A stretch of 64,000 bases of DNA from Anarhynchus alexandrinus. Lineage: Eukaryota; Chordata; Aves; Charadriiformes; Charadriidae. The notes below the pieces were generated by a model. It saw nothing but the letters and a program-made list of their open reading frames with translations. It was not told the origin of the DNA and did not search any database. Position numbers and translations under genes: made by a program. This document shows positions 51,101 to 64,000 of the stretch, piece after piece. The stretch's first letter is position 1. Every line of letters starts with the position of its first letter. The stretch spans positions 4,227,853 through 4,291,852 of the forward strand of contig VUYV01000010.1 in assembly GCA_008711295.1 (NCBI GenBank). The letters run 5' to 3'.

Positions 51101-54100
51101 GATCTTCATGAGAGGCGTATCCTATCTGCCTCTTCACTAGAGGCATAAAAGTGGACAGGCTTTAGTTAGATTAAATGCAAAATTTAGAGGAAAAAAACCC
51201 TACAAAGTTCAAAATTTAAGAAGCAAATTAAGCATTTAGCAACTGTATTGCAATAGCACAAGCAAAGCCTCAAATACAGTGACTGATTTAAGCAACATTC
51301 CAAAAAATGTTACATTTTAAAAGAGCAAGCTGAGAGATCACCAAGATGTTAGCTGATTTAAGTGTTTTGAAACACAAAGACAACATTTTATATTCACTTA
51401 CTAGATAAAATCCAAAGGCTTTTTAACAGCATTACAGCAACTCCTAATCCTTCTACAACTATATTGTAGCAAGAGGAATTAAATAAAACCATCAGCGATA
51501 CCAGAAAAAAGTAGATGTTTGCTCGCTGCTTCACACCCACCACTCAACAGTGCCAGATTTGCTCTCAGCTGCTGCTGCCAATGCACATGTGCAGAATTAT
51601 AAAGAAACTTCCTGCTCGCACAGATCCCATCACATTCTTAACAACAGTAGTTAATAAATAAAAAGGCTTTTGTATCTTGTGTAACAGCTAATTATATTCA
51701 TCCTACTTGCCTCCCCCCAAAGTAAAGCTGTACTCCACCAACCACACACGTATAATTGCCACTACATCAGATAATACAGAACTTACGAGCAATGGCATTA
51801 TAAAAGTACAGTAAGGTAACAGACAGGAAGAAATTATCAGTAAAACTATGCAACTTGAGAGGTTCATGTTGTAAAACCAAAGCAGCTTAACAATTGTCAC
51901 TGCTGTTAAGACAGACTTTGGAACAGAAGTCAAGCTACCTCAGAGACACCAAAAAAGCAAACTATAAATATATAATGCACTTAATTTATTATACATAAGT
52001 TATCCTATTACATACATTTATCATCAGCTCGTTTCTCCCCCTCCCAAACAGGTAAGCAGAAATACACACTGGAACTCAACACATTACAAAATATAATACA
52101 TAGCCCATTTGCTATAGAAACACTGCCTCTGTCATAACGATGACCACGTGCCATCCAAATAAAGGACAGTCTTAGCATCCCCACTGAAGGAGTAAGACAT
52201 CTCAATGAAGAGTTCAGTTTTGTAGCAATTACTCTTTGAATTACAGGGGAAGGGGAGGGGGGAGAAGACAAAAAAAAAAAAAGAAAAAAAAAGAGAGGAC
52301 TGCTAATGAGGTCTCCTCCACAACCAATTCTTTTTGCAACTTGATCATGACCAAATTTGAAGATCCCACCAGAAATCACAAGATTAGAAATTACTTTGCA
52401 GACTAAAATTAAGTAAGCTGATTACATTAAAAGAGTGACAAGACAACAAAAGATTTAATGGAATGTGAAGTTCAGCAAAAAGGAGGAAAAAACCTTTCAA
52501 ATATACACACTTAAAAAAAGAGTATAAAGGAAGAAAGAACCACATTCATAAAATTCCAGCTCTCATCTTTTCAGTTTTGTCCAAGTATTATTATGCTACA
52601 CAGCTGAGTACAACTTTTAATCCCGAACACACTGCAGGGAACATTGAACAGAAGAGACGCATGAAGCGAGCAGCTAGCGAGGCTGGAACCCTGACAACCA
52701 ATTCAGGGTTCCCACCAGATACTCTGTTCTGATCAAGCAGCTGCCCCACCCAAACGTCCTCAGAAATGTCCAGATAGTGAAGAAAATAAACCATTTAAAC
52801 CTCTCAATATAAAAAAGCCTCTGCATCCACAGTCTTTGTTACAAGCTGTCTGAACACAAACATAATGCAGTATCTTTATTTTAAGCTCAAGTTTGTCATA
52901 TTTTTCTTCTTTTGAGGCAAATATACAGGATAAAATTTCATACATTCACAGGTGAGAGACCATAAGAGCAGAATTGTTACTATCACAATAGAACTATTCA
53001 TTTCACTATAAACAGAATATGGTCCTAGATCCAGCTGCAAAATATTACCCATTTCTTGTACTGAATGACTCCACCCATATGTTGCAACCATAACAGGTTT
53101 TCAGCACCATAATCACCTTCTAAACTATGGTTTTTAGGACTTCAAAACAAATCAGTTCTACACAAGACAAAAAAAAAAAAAAAAAAGAGCCCGGTAGAAC
53201 AGACAGTAACAAACACTTTTTTTAGGCTGTAAGAATACACAGAATTCATCTGAATTGACTGAATTTTCACAAATCCCAACAGTTGGCTATGAGGCCAACA
53301 CAGAACTACAAAGCCAAATCTGATTTTACTAAAGCATCGAGACAGGTAGCCATTATTCTCAAAGTTTTTGCAGGTAAAATTTATAACTTACAGAAAATAA
53401 TACAATCAGCAAAAAACTCAAACATGAATTGCCCAATTTTACTAACTTTCCAAGGAGCAATGCAAAATTCTTGTATTCTCTGCCTGAATACAATTTTGAC
53501 ATGAGACTTACAGCTTCTCTGCTGAATAACTGATATATCCCTCACTTTAAAAATTGCATGACAAGTAACAAATCTCCCTCTTTCAGAGCCCTTCATAGAG
53601 GAATATTCCTTGGACTCTGTATCTCCTCCTCAGATGTTTTGGATAAAGTGTTATTTTTTTCATTTCTAAATAACAGTCCTCATATCTGAAATGATTAATA
53701 AATATATAACCGGATCTACAATACAAGAAAAAAAGTTAAAAGGTTTACCACCTTTCATCCTCACAGATCCGAATACTGAATTGCCCTGCAAGATGTCAAT
53801 TCACACTCATACCAACGGCTACTAGATTCTTACTTTGTGTGTTAACATGGCAGCAAAAAATAATCTGGTTTTATGCACAGAATTTAAGGACAACTTCAAG
53901 GCATTCTCTAACTGACATCACTTCCTNACACCAACCAAAAAAAAAAATCTAAACTCAAAAATCACCTCAGACTTGGCAGGACTTACTCACTTTCTAATGA
54001 GTCCTAGAAAAGGGCATCACTGCTGAGCTATAAACATTTGACGAGAGATCAAAAGGTTGATGGAGTATTTGCAAAGGAAAAAACCACCACAAAAAGCCTT

Positions 54101-55888
54101 CACACACAGAAAGCAGGGAGTTTCACGAAACTTACTGTCTGTTCCAAATGCATGGAATATTTCTTCAGCCTCACCTGCTTTTGCAAACATGCTGTTATGT
54201 ACATTAGAAAGAAAAGCTTCACTGCTTGCACAGCTCTCATATTATGAGCCACACATGACAAATGTTAAATTAAGTCATTTAATGAGCTGTTAGAAGGTCC
54301 TCCAATGTTACAAGCAGTGCATAGAGCGACAGCCCAAACTGACTAAGACTGAACAGATAAAAACTATCACTTGCCAAACTCAGATGTTTTGACATGTTGT
54401 CCATCTCAAAATTTGCAAGCGTGAAAAATTATCAGGTGTTCCTCCTAGTCAAATTCTTTGAACGTAACCATGAAACACCCTACTTGATTGATTTTTCTAA
54501 AATAATACTGTAAATTTCCAGTTTGATGCTTTCAAAACTATGAGATACTTGATTCGTTATTGTAATGTTGTCGAGGCAAGGAAAGGATCCCTATGGTTCT
54601 ACACAATATACAAAACACAAACAAAGAAGATAAAAAAGTGATTCTAAATACCTTCAAATCTATGCAGCTAAGAACACGTAAAGCAACTTACTAATAATAA
54701 TATAGAAAAAAGATAGAAAACAAACAGGCTAACGAGACAACTGAATTTGCTATAATATAGGACAACAAACTAGCTTTTTACTTTTTTTTCCTGCAGGCAG
54801 ATTAAATTGGACAGAAGACAGAAAAACTTCGAACCTAAATGCTAATCCCATTCAACAATTTATTCCAAAGTCCCATAGTAACTATTCCATCCCTGAGGAT
54901 ACTCAGGAAAACACGTCTGAAAAATATAAACAACTGTGTAGGCTTTGATATGTTCAGTTTTGTTTTTTTTTTTTGAAACAGGCAAGAGTGATTAGCTGGT
55001 ATTTACTTTCTTCATTTATTACCTTTTTTTCCTGCCTTGAGCCTGACAGCAGTAACAAGTTTTGTAAAATTTTTAAAATGCAGCCAGACCAAGGAACCGG
55101 AAAGTAAGACAGCTGCATATTAAAAGTTCAAGTCTCAGTGTTTGATTGCAGGAGTGTTTTTCTTGGTTTTGGTTTGGTTTTTTTTTCAAGCCTCAAAGAA
55201 CTACCCTAATGTCGGAGCATCTCATGTTAAAGCAAATTTTGGTAGCAAGAAGCATTTGCACTCAAATGTTTAAATCCCTAAGGAGCTTCCAAGAACAATG
55301 GAAAGCCACACTGACAGATTCCTCAGAAGATACATTTGGTCGCAGGCTGGAGCCTTAAGTCCATAAGCTACCCTTCTTAACGCTCGCGCTGCCTTCGTAT
55401 TCACGGAAGATTTAGCAACTACCTTTCTTTAACTTCTGGAACCAACTTTGCTGTCAGGGCGCTGCTAGGCTAATACTGTCAGCGTGCCAAGCCCCATCGC
55501 AGGAGGGGGGGATCAAGCTGATCCACCGTGGGAGGAGGGAACTGGCTGGGCAGACAACTCCGCGGGAAGAGCCAAGAAACCCCTGCTGGCTGTCAGGGCT
55601 GCCTCGAAGGTCCTACCGACAAAAGTGCAACCTGGGAAACGAGCGCACGGCTTGACAGCTCCCTCCCAGAGGCTCTAGCAACTTCTGCACCACGCCAGCC
55701 CCGCCACACGCCCGCCTCTGCCGCCTCCCCTGCCCAGACGAGGAAGTTCCCGCGCCCCTTATCAGCGCTGCTCCCAGAAGGTTCCTGAAGCCTGACCCGA
55801 CACCCTCCCTGCCCCACCAGACGCCTCCGAAGGTGGAGGGGGGGGACCCGGCCCGACCCGCGGCCCGCCGCCCCCGCGGCTGAGGGGC

Positions 55889-55921
<33 letters not shown>

Positions 55922-55974
55922 CACCCGGGCCCGCGCAGCCCCGCACGCCGCGCATGCGCCCCGCAGCCCCTCAC
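45123..55974 (-). other. FAM13B intron 1
   Basis: 10.9 kb, the longest intron, with no CR1. It has simple sequence only: AAAT units at 48023-48042, a short CA run at 50661-50672, an A-run beside G-rich sequence at 52247-52294, A-runs at 53168-53186, an N at 53927, and a long CA run at its 5' end. No RNA gene recognised. Confidence 0.75.
55890..55919. repeat. (CA)15 microsatellite
   Basis: Perfect dinucleotide run of 15 units. In the FAM13B transcript it reads as (UG)15, about 55 nt after the exon 1 donor. Confidence 0.97.
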
Positions 55975-56250
55975 CGTTGCCGGGTGACTCGCCCTCCCCG
56001 CCGTCCTCAGCACCAGCAGCAGGTTCCTCCGCCTCTTCCTACCCCGGGGGCCGGCGCGGGCCTCTCCTCGCCGCTCCGCTCTCCTCGCAGGCCTCCTCCT
56101 CCCTCGCCCGCCGCCGCCCCCGCCGTCGCCGCGCTGCCGACCCGGGTGCCGTCCGTCCCCAGAGCCGCTCCGTCGCTCCAGCAGCGCCTCGGCGAGCCGG
56201 GGGGGTGGGGGGGTGTCGGTCCCTCAACGGTAGCGGCGGCAACTGGCGGA
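55975..56250 (-). other. FAM13B: FAM13B exon 1, non-coding 5' UTR (5' end approximate)
   Basis: On the minus strand the segment ending in CAACG is followed by GTGAGG (donor on plus 55973-55974), the only strong donor I see in the CpG island. The segment is GC-rich, contains no ATG on the minus strand, and begins beside an ETS-type site, as expected for a housekeeping-type first exon. The right-hand limit is inferred from the promoter motif, not from a start-site signal. A different or additional first exon cannot be excluded. Confidence 0.55.
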
Positions 56251-56257
56251 AGTGACG
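56247..56257 (+). promoter_or_regulatory. ETS/CRE-like composite site
   Basis: CGGAAGTGACG joins an ETS core (GGAAGT) to a half CRE (TGACG), a combination common at start sites of CpG-island promoters. It lies at the presumed upstream edge of exon 1. Confidence 0.55.
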
Positions 56258-56313
56258 CGCTGACTGACAGGTGCAGCGCGCGCGGCCCCCCCCCTCCCGC
56301 CCTCCCTCGGGGT

Positions 56314-56319
56314 CACGTG
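56314..56319. promoter_or_regulatory. CACGTG E-box
   Basis: Palindromic E-box about 60 nt upstream of the presumed start, in the form used by USF/MYC-type factors. Confidence 0.4.
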
Positions 56320-59046
56320 CTGCGGGGCGGGGAGGGGTCGCTGGCGGCGGCGGGGCGGGGCGGCGCTGAGGGGAACCGGCGGCTCCCGCAGGGCGGAGGG
56401 GAGACGGGGCGGCGGCGGCGGCACGTAGGCCCCGGGCGGGAAAAGCCGCCCCAGGAAAGGGGGATGGCGGCCGGGGGCAGTTTGGCGGGCCGGCCCGACC
56501 CGACCCGACCTGTCCCGGGCCGGCGGGGCCGCCGTCCGTTATGGCCCTGGGCTGCGCGGAGCCTCAACCACCGCCACACCGCACCCGGGAACAACGAGCA
56601 ATAACCCAGGCGTTAATTATTTTTTTTCTTGTTCCTAACCCTACAGTGACTCAGCCATCCGCCCGCCTCGGCCTGTGCGGGCTGAGGGGTGCCCAGAGCG
56701 TGCCCATGGCTGTAGCCCCACTGTGCGTTCACCCGATCCGCGGCAGCTTTGCGTTTCTCATAACCATCTGAAAATATTTCCTGTAAATTTCCTGAATTAA
56801 AGCACGAAGAGCCATCGCCTCCCAACATTTCCCGAGTGCGATCGCACCAGAAGTAACCAAGTGCCCTTTGACAAAGAGCTAATGCGTTCTGATACACAAA
56901 ATTTAGCACCCTTAAACTAAGTTAGCATAAGTTAGTGAGGAGATGCGAGCTTACGCCAGAAGTGTTAAACGCCGTGCCTGACAGTCTGCGGTTCCCACAT
57001 GCCACGTTGAAACTACAACAGCTTTTTCTGTCATGCGGTGCCAGCAGCCATAGGTGGTGGGTTTAATAAAGCATTTAAGGAAATTTGGATTTAGTTAGTA
57101 AAAATCCTCTCGGGAAAAGCTTTTCTTCCCATGAAATACTGACGAAGAATATATGAAAGGAAAAAAAAAAATATGATAGAAGTAGGATGGGATTAATTGA
57201 AACTCATACTGCCAATAGCTGGGAGGGTTTTGTTTCAGGTTTTCCAACACAGATTCTAAATTTTATCTACATTTATAAGACTCATTAAGAGGTTTTACAT
57301 TTAGAATCCGAAGAAGGGAGAGTCACAATCCCACAGAAAATTAGCCTGGTTTTAATAAGATCTAAAATTATATTTTCCCCACTAGAAGATTTGGTATCGT
57401 TAGGAGGTGCCCTACAAAAACAATAAAATGTGCAGGGTCAGGGGAAACGACCTCTCCGGAGGTCTGTATTTGCGGTCAGTCTGCTTCCACAGCAGATTTC
57501 TCCACTTGAGCAGCTAATAAAATTTCCTCGCATCAGGATGAGGTTTCCGAATTCGTATTTTGTATACATAGCTGTGTTCTTTCTGATTCATTTAGCCTCA
57601 TCAACAACAATAAAGATACTGAATCAGAACAAGCTGGCAATTTTGTTGATGAAACATGGGAGAGCGCGGACTCCAGCTGGCTCCTCAGCAGATATGTTGG
57701 CCAGTTGACAGGAATAAAACTGCGAGAAACCTGACACAGAAAACACACGCGGCGAGAGGAGACAGACAGCAGAGGCAGGCAGGTAGGCAGGTGCTGCACA
57801 GCACCTGTTTGATGGTTTTGAGTCCAAGACAGTGTCTTCCCTCCTCTGAACTGGCTCCGAGTACGCCATTTCGTGCCAGTTTATCCTACCTCCTTTCAAA
57901 CACTTCCAGCGTTCCTTGCAGGGGGCAGACATATGCAGTCCCGTGCTGCCATTTTAGTCTTTTCTGCTCACTTTGTGTTCTTGCTGCCTATTTCTGAAAG
58001 GTTGAGGAGAAGCTGGGAGTCCTGGTGCTTTAGCCACTTTTCCTAAGATAGTAAATACAGAGGGAAGGGAGGCAACAACTTAATGAGCGGCTGTATGGTT
58101 ACACCTCCAAAATCCAGCTATTGAAGGCATCTGCCTCTCAGATCACTGATAAAAATTACAATGGAGCAATGTGGTGGCTGTCCCCATCCGTTTTCCACTA
58201 TCTCAGGGCACAGCTCAAGTTTTATGGCAGCATTTTGTAATTCTCCTGCTTACGTGGTAGGCGGACTGCTGCACAGCTCAGACACCCAGCCTGGTTTTAG
58301 CAGTCAGACAAGAGAGCGTGGAGCTCGCACAGGCTCGTTTACCCGCTCCGCACCCGCAGGCACACGCAGAGCAGCCCCAGCACGAGCCTGTTCTGTGCAG
58401 GTGCATGGCTGCAGTCCCACCGCCTGACATAGGACTGTCACCCGCATGTCAGGACATATGACAATGCACTGCCTTGCACAGTGACAAGGCCGCAGCGTGG
58501 GGCTGCTCGCGAGGAGAAGGACCCATTCCCCAGCTGCCGCACAGCTCCAGGAGCTTGGCAGATGCATCCGGTCAGCATCTGGCTCCTAGGACCAAAGAGC
58601 CAGAGTGCCATGGCATCCCCGTCTCATCAGTAAATCCACATCCAGAGCCACATCAACAAAGGGTAAGCCGTTTCTGTAGCTCAGTGTGTTATCTTACAAG
58701 TCCAGCTAAGTTGCTCAGCCTAAAAGTTTTGCAGAAATTCTGCTGTTAGGTGCTCACAAAGTAACTTGGTAGATCTGAAATGATTACTAGCGTAATTCCC
58801 ATGTTTTCAGGAAGAGCTATTGATGAGCACAAGTCATTATTACTAGTATATGTCGCAGAAGACCTGGAGCCATATTTCCTTCATGGGTCCCTGATGTCAG
58901 TCCTGACCTAGTACGACTTCAGAATAAATATTCTCTGAACACTTTAGTTTCCAATAAAGTCTAGTTCCAGCAACAGCCCTGCATTACTCCTCATCAGAAA
59001 CTGAAGCCAATGAAAGAAAAGTAGCCCTATCTCAACTGTGCTCATT

Positions 59047-59084
59047 GTTGTACAAGTTCTCTTGTACAACAAGAGAATTCTCTT
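59047..59084. repeat. Two adjoining perfect palindromes
   Basis: GTTGTACAAG and CTTGTACAAC pair around a TTCT spacer (59047-59070), immediately followed by the uninterrupted palindrome AAGAGAATTCTCTT (59071-59084). A third pairing overlaps both: TTCTCTTGT (59057-59065) with ACAAGAGAA (59069-59077). Confidence 0.85.
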
Positions 59085-62000
59085 ACTAGAAGGAAATGGA
59101 AATCTGATGCATAGCAAAACAAGACACTGTCTGCTGTAATATCTGTATATTAGATGCCAAGGTTTTACTTGGGGAGATGGGGGGGGGGAATTATCCATGT
59201 GTCAACAAAGTATTTGCTTTTGGGTTTAATTGTCCATCTACAAACAAATTATTTGATATACTCTCCTGGGCTTGGAAGTGCTCAATTTTTGTCTTAAATG
59301 GATCCTATTGATACCTTGCAAAAATATTGACAAACTTGAGTCCTTTCAACACCAAAGAAGAACTAGCAAACGGTAACACTTTCCAGCTGGTTGCTCTGCT
59401 AAATGCTTTCCTTTCCTGCATATTTCTTCCAGAAATAGAGACATGTCCCCAAACTGAGTTTTCACTTTGTTCATCTTCTCCAGCATTATGAAATTTTCTA
59501 TCAAACATTTTGTTTCAGAATGCCTGGCACAAGACACTTGGACACGTTGGACATCTGTAACTCCCCATGGTGATTCTCAAATCAGCAAGTATCGAGTTCT
59601 TCTGACTCACGGTGTCCAAAAGGGCACCTAAGAATCAAAGTCCATTTTTAAAGCTTTACCTTGTATTAACAAATGAAGCTTCACAATGCTCAAGTAAACA
59701 GGTGAAAGAACCTATTTTATGGAAACAGAAACTCCAGCACAGAGAAAACCATTCATCTTTTCAGAGACTGTCTGCCATTACTAGACATATATGTAAGAAT
59801 TTTTATTTTAAACCGAATTCAATATCAAAGGCACATGTTCTACGTAAATGTCAGACATTTTTATTCAGTTTTCTACCAGAGTTCTGTGATTAAAATAAAC
59901 ATTTACAGCATAAGATTTTTTTCCTTCCTTTGAATGCTTTTTGGATCTGAATGTTGGGTTTGGAAGATCTGTCTTTAGAGATCTAGGAATATGGGGCAAA
60001 TGTGGCTTTTAAGGCTTGTTCCCATTTTAATTGCATGGCTGCAGACTTAACAGGAGATAATTCTTCCCTTCTTGAAATTCAAGACATTGAAAGGTTAATT
60101 CAATCTTCTCAGTTCCATTTCCTTCCTTCTGTTCCTCTTCCCACACTCCCCCCCCATCTGTAGACAGCTGAGTTATTTGAATTTTATGCAAGCTAGTATT
60201 CATCCAAAGGGAAAAATCATTCAATGTATGCATCAGACAAGTGAAAATTACAATATTGCACACTTTCGTTTTTCACTTCCTATTTGGTTTTTCTCTGCAT
60301 TCACCAGTTTGGTCTGTGGACAGACATGAACTCATGCCCTAAAGCTAGTTTCCACTGAAAAGTTAACTTGAATTAAAGCTTGAATGTCTTTTTGAATTCC
60401 TGTTCTTTGCTCTCACAAGGATCTACACTTGAGCTGCCGTGGTGCTTTTACCTTGAGTTGGGGAAAAGCTACAGTTCAAGTTAGCACAATTTGTCCACGG
60501 CCAACGCAATCACTCTGTGCTGCTCCCATGTTATTTCATGGTGTGGTCACTCACACTCCAGAGGAGTCGGTTTGAGTATACAGAGCTCGGGTTAACCCTG
60601 TTACGAAGACATAGCCTTAAAAAGACTGCCACTGATTTCTGCACTTTATAGATATTTGCAAGAAAAAAGTCATAAAAGTAGTCATTGAAAATGTTCTAGT
60701 TCGGTCAGGTTCTGAAGAGATGGCTGTTCACTTAAGATGCTGTGAAAGGAAAATAGTTTTGTTATTTTTTTTACATTTTAGAGAAGAAAAAACAGCATTT
60801 AACACAACATACTTGCAGCTTTCATTTGAACAGGCAGAAGTTAACAGATGTGGAACTTGCCGATTGCCACTTTTCTTACATAATTGTTGACCTTGTACAC
60901 AGGATGTAATACCTATGTGTTTGGCTTCCTCTGCATAACAAGCTTATAACATTGGAAAAGGATTTTTAGAAAAGATGTATGAATCCCTTCATGTAGAAAT
61001 ACAAGGTTTTATTCTGGAAAACGCTCACAGAGATCAGCTAGAAAAGACACTTGGCTGCCTAGTCTGTTACTCTGCTTCAGCAGCGTCATTTCCTTAAGTG
61101 GCTGAGAAACTTTAGGACCCCAAAGCATAAAACCTACTTAAGCTGCCAGGAGGTCCCAGGCTATCGAAAGCAGAATGATTTGGCAACAGAGAGATGGATT
61201 AGGCAACTATCAAAACTACATCCGCAAGCCTGTGTCCCAGAAGTCAAGGATACCACACCTCCGTATCTACCCCAGCACAAGGTAGATTGTAACGACAGAC
61301 CCACCTATTGTCATTTTTCCTCTGGACAAAAAAGAAAATCTGAAGTTAATATTAAGTCAGTAGATCTCTAGATTTTATTGTCTTATCTTTGATTATTTTG
61401 GTTATCTATTTGCTGCACACTGGGTGCCACAATTTAATCTTCATAAGGAGTGGTGGTTTTCCCTTTGTTTAAAGCAAAGAGAGTGAGAAATCCAACAGTG
61501 GATTGTTTAATTCCAGAGCAGCCGGCTACACTGAGAAGAGCCGCGTTTGAGCACACTCCCAATGCTTACCCAAGACTTCTCTGTCTTACTGTTTCCCTAA
61601 GAGCTGCTGCCCTCAAGAGATTCTTCTGTCCAGAAAGGAGATGATAGAAAAAAGACTGTTAGTAAAGACTGGAAGCCATGCTAAACTAGCGTTTCTAGAC
61701 CAATATTCATCACAAACTGTTATGTGCTCTATAGCATATTAACTGATGTGACTAATACATCACATGCTTCTTTTCCCACCCTGTTTTTGGGAGAGAAGCA
61801 TGTGCATGGACATTATGTATTATTTTTTTCCTTTAATGCACATATGTGTCACCGCATTTTGCTAGAAAAGGCCTGGCTGAAGCCAAGTACTTTATGCTCA
61901 AGACACACTTTTGGGTCAGTTCTCAAGAAAATTCTGTTGCAAGAATCTCCATCTGGCTAAACTTTTAAAAATTCACCTCCATACTGAGTTTTATAAGACC

Positions 62001-62992
62001 ATGAAAGAGGGGAAATTTCCACTCGCAGTAGCTTATGTTTTCTTTTTGCTCTGTTGCTGCAATGGGACTCCTAGGATGGGCTGTCTAAACTCCAGAGCTA
62101 TTTGGAAAACGTGAAGTTGGAAAAAATAGCCTGAGCAGAAGAATTATCTACAACTAACCTCTCCTCTCCCCCATCTTCTGTATGCACCTACCCTTAGGGT
62201 TCAAGAGGCTCAATAAGGAAAATGAAACACCTTAGGTAATGGTAAAACATGCAGTGGAAGACAAGTATCTAGTATTTACACACCATCAGTGCAGTGTTAT
62301 GGCAGACACTCTGCCGAAGAGAGATCGTTGCCTTCCTTACGCCCCCAGGATTCATTGTCTCTTAGCCTGGGAACCTGTCTCCGTTCCCAAACATGGATAT
62401 TTTTTTTGGCAGCAAGACGGAACAAAAGGCACAAAGAGAACTAAGAAAACCCATTCTGTGAAGCTGTAGTCTTTTTTTTTTTCTGTTCCCCTAAGGACGG
62501 GAAACCTTCTAAGGACAGCTTATAACACGCCCAATCCTGCTACCTTTCTGGAAGGTGCTCAATGCTCATAGGGACCTAAAGGAATTAGGGTGCTTGCAGA
62601 TTCCAGCCCAGCTTTTGACCTTGAAAAATTAATCCCCTACCTTTAGCACCCAAAATACCACAACATTTTGAAAATGAAATCACTGTTATATTTGAGTGGG
62701 TGTGTTATTTCGAGACAGCACTAATGTGATTATAAAATCAGTTGTGTCAGCTTATTGGCTCAGCTACAGACACTGATCTGCTCGAGCGTCTGTTCCCCTC
62801 ACCGGCTGCTCGCCTTCGGGTGCTTTGTCCCTCCTCAGCTCCATATAGACATAGATATGATCCGATTCCCTCTGTTACACCAAAGAGGAAGAAAACTCTC
62901 CTTCTTGCAGTTGCCCACCTCATCTCCATGAAACTTGGCATTTCCAGAGCACCTCTTGTGCCAAACCTGAGCACAGCATCCCCCCAGCACAT

Positions 62993-63021
62993 ATACATAT
63001 AAATATATATATATATACATA
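62993..63021. repeat. TA-rich simple repeat
   Basis: An interrupted TA/CATATA run in the upstream flank. Confidence 0.8.
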
Positions 63022-64000
63022 TGTTCCTGCAGCCCCAGCCCCGTGCAGGCTGCGCTCACTGCTTCCAAGTGGCAACAGCCAAGGGAAAAAGCCGCGCGGC
63101 AGCAGACTCCAAACCTCCCAGCCGCGTTCTTCGGACTCCCCTCTGAGTTTTCCTTTGCACTTGAGCTGCTTTAAAACATTTCCTCTCACCTATTACTGCA
63201 TCCTGGTAGCAAGTATTTGTTTTCCCGCGTTTCTCCGTGGGTGTCTGACAGACACTCGGTGGCTCACGCTGCCAGGCACGGTTTAGTGCTGTCAGTGGCG
63301 GGTGACTCACCGGTATCAGAGGTGTCAGTCCTGGCAGGTTTGACTCAGCCCTTCATCCTTTGGCAGCAGGTTGAAATAAAATGCAGCTTCCATCGTTATC
63401 TGAGGCAGCTTTTGGGACATGGCCGCTTTACGTGCTTTATGTGTGTAGGATCTATAAAGACCCTATAGTTGGCTCGCTCTGCTGGCTTGCTGGTTTTTCT
63501 CACTGCTATACGCTGGATCATTCAGCTGCCTCTGTGCACCTCAAAGACCGCTGTGGTTCATCGCTACCACGGTCGTCCCAAGGCCAGGTAGATGCTGCGT
63601 TCCCCTTACTGAAGGTGGTGACTGAAATCCTGCCATTACAAACCTGTCAAATGACTGCTTTGCTGCTGATATAGCAAGAATATCCCAGTTCAAGTAAAAG
63701 GCACCTGAGTAAAACAGTACCTACCCGTCTTTCCCTCCCATGACCAGCCTCAACGCGCTGTGCAATGCCCTCAGGCCAAACTCCAAACTGTCCATATGAA
63801 CACTGCCTACGGCTGTCTGTCCTACACAGAGTGTGTAAACATGAGGCTTCAATCCCACCTGAGCTGTGTTTGACCACAGTACCGAACTTACAAGCTGCAG
63901 AAACCAGACAGGCACTTTATGCAGTGGTCAAGACGTTCATTATGGAGATGAGTATCTACTCACCTCAGCTGAGAGGGAGAACATGTAATTTCTCATCGTT

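Larger units (their letters stand above)
55480..56600. promoter_or_regulatory. FAM13B: CpG island promoter of FAM13B
   Basis: A sharp rise in GC and CpG density against AT-rich sequence on both sides. It contains GC boxes (GGGGCGGGG near 56324-56332), a CACGTG E-box at 56314-56319 and an ETS/CRE-like site at 56247-56257. The long plus- and minus-strand frames here are low-complexity proline/arginine-rich artefacts of GC content. Confidence 0.85.
56601..64000. other. Flank upstream of FAM13B, no gene recognised
   Basis: 7.4 kb without a recognisable exon, CR1 or RNA gene. Frames up to 113 codons (57656-57997, +) have no homology I can name. In mammals WNT8A lies beyond FAM13B on this side; I see none of its cysteine-rich exons. 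It has moderately GC-rich stretches (58160-58660, 62740-63350), a TA-rich run (62993-63021) and palindromes at 59047-59084. Confidence 0.5.

Noticed and set aside
55954..56604. 216-codon plus-strand frame in the CpG island
   Set aside because: Proline/arginine/glycine-rich with no family resemblance, overlapping several equally long frames on both strands. This is expected from GC-rich promoter sequence.
56601..64000. WNT8A exons expected by mammalian synteny
   Set aside because: No cysteine-rich Wnt segment was visible on either strand, so the gene must lie beyond the window if synteny holds.

Overview
This is a eukaryotic, almost certainly avian, nuclear window. It is dominated by one intron-rich gene on the minus strand, FAM13B (family with sequence similarity 13 member B, a RhoGAP-domain protein). 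I recognised it because the exon-by-exon translation closely matches the vertebrate FAM13B protein as I know it. The avian call rests on four CR1 LINE 3' ends, three of them closing with the characteristic ATTCTATG-type terminal repeat, on the low transposon density, and on compact introns. The species cannot be resolved from the sequence.

Layout, left to right. Positions 1-3084 are flank downstream of FAM13B, with one CR1 fragment and no recognisable exon. Positions 3085-5321 are the FAM13B 3' UTR, with tandem AATAAA signals near its far end. Positions 5322-43939 hold 21 constitutive coding exons. I placed each by canonical AG/GT borders and phase-checked every junction: the spliced frame is open from the ATG at 43939 to the TAA at 5322-5324, giving 923 codons plus stop. 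Two further in-frame exon candidates, a 24-nt microexon (24058-24081) and a 75-nt cassette (12982-13056), would give up to 956 residues. Positions 44956-45122 are a non-coding 5' UTR exon with three short uORFs. Exon 1 lies in a CpG island at about 55480-56600, with an ETS/CRE-like promoter motif near the probable start. Positions 56600-64000 are upstream flank in which I recognise no gene.

The protein has an N-terminal RhoGAP domain whose arginine-finger position is glutamine. It is followed by long acidic and disordered segments, a basic phospho-motif region with a 14-3-3-type RSNTLP motif, and C-terminal coiled coils.

I found no prokaryotic, CRISPR-like or otherwise exotic system. The points most worth a second look are the two unannotated in-frame exon candidates, the substituted RhoGAP active site, a paired intronic repeat that I cannot assign to a known family, an assembly gap hidden behind a single N inside a CR1 copy, and a nested palindrome at 59047-59084.
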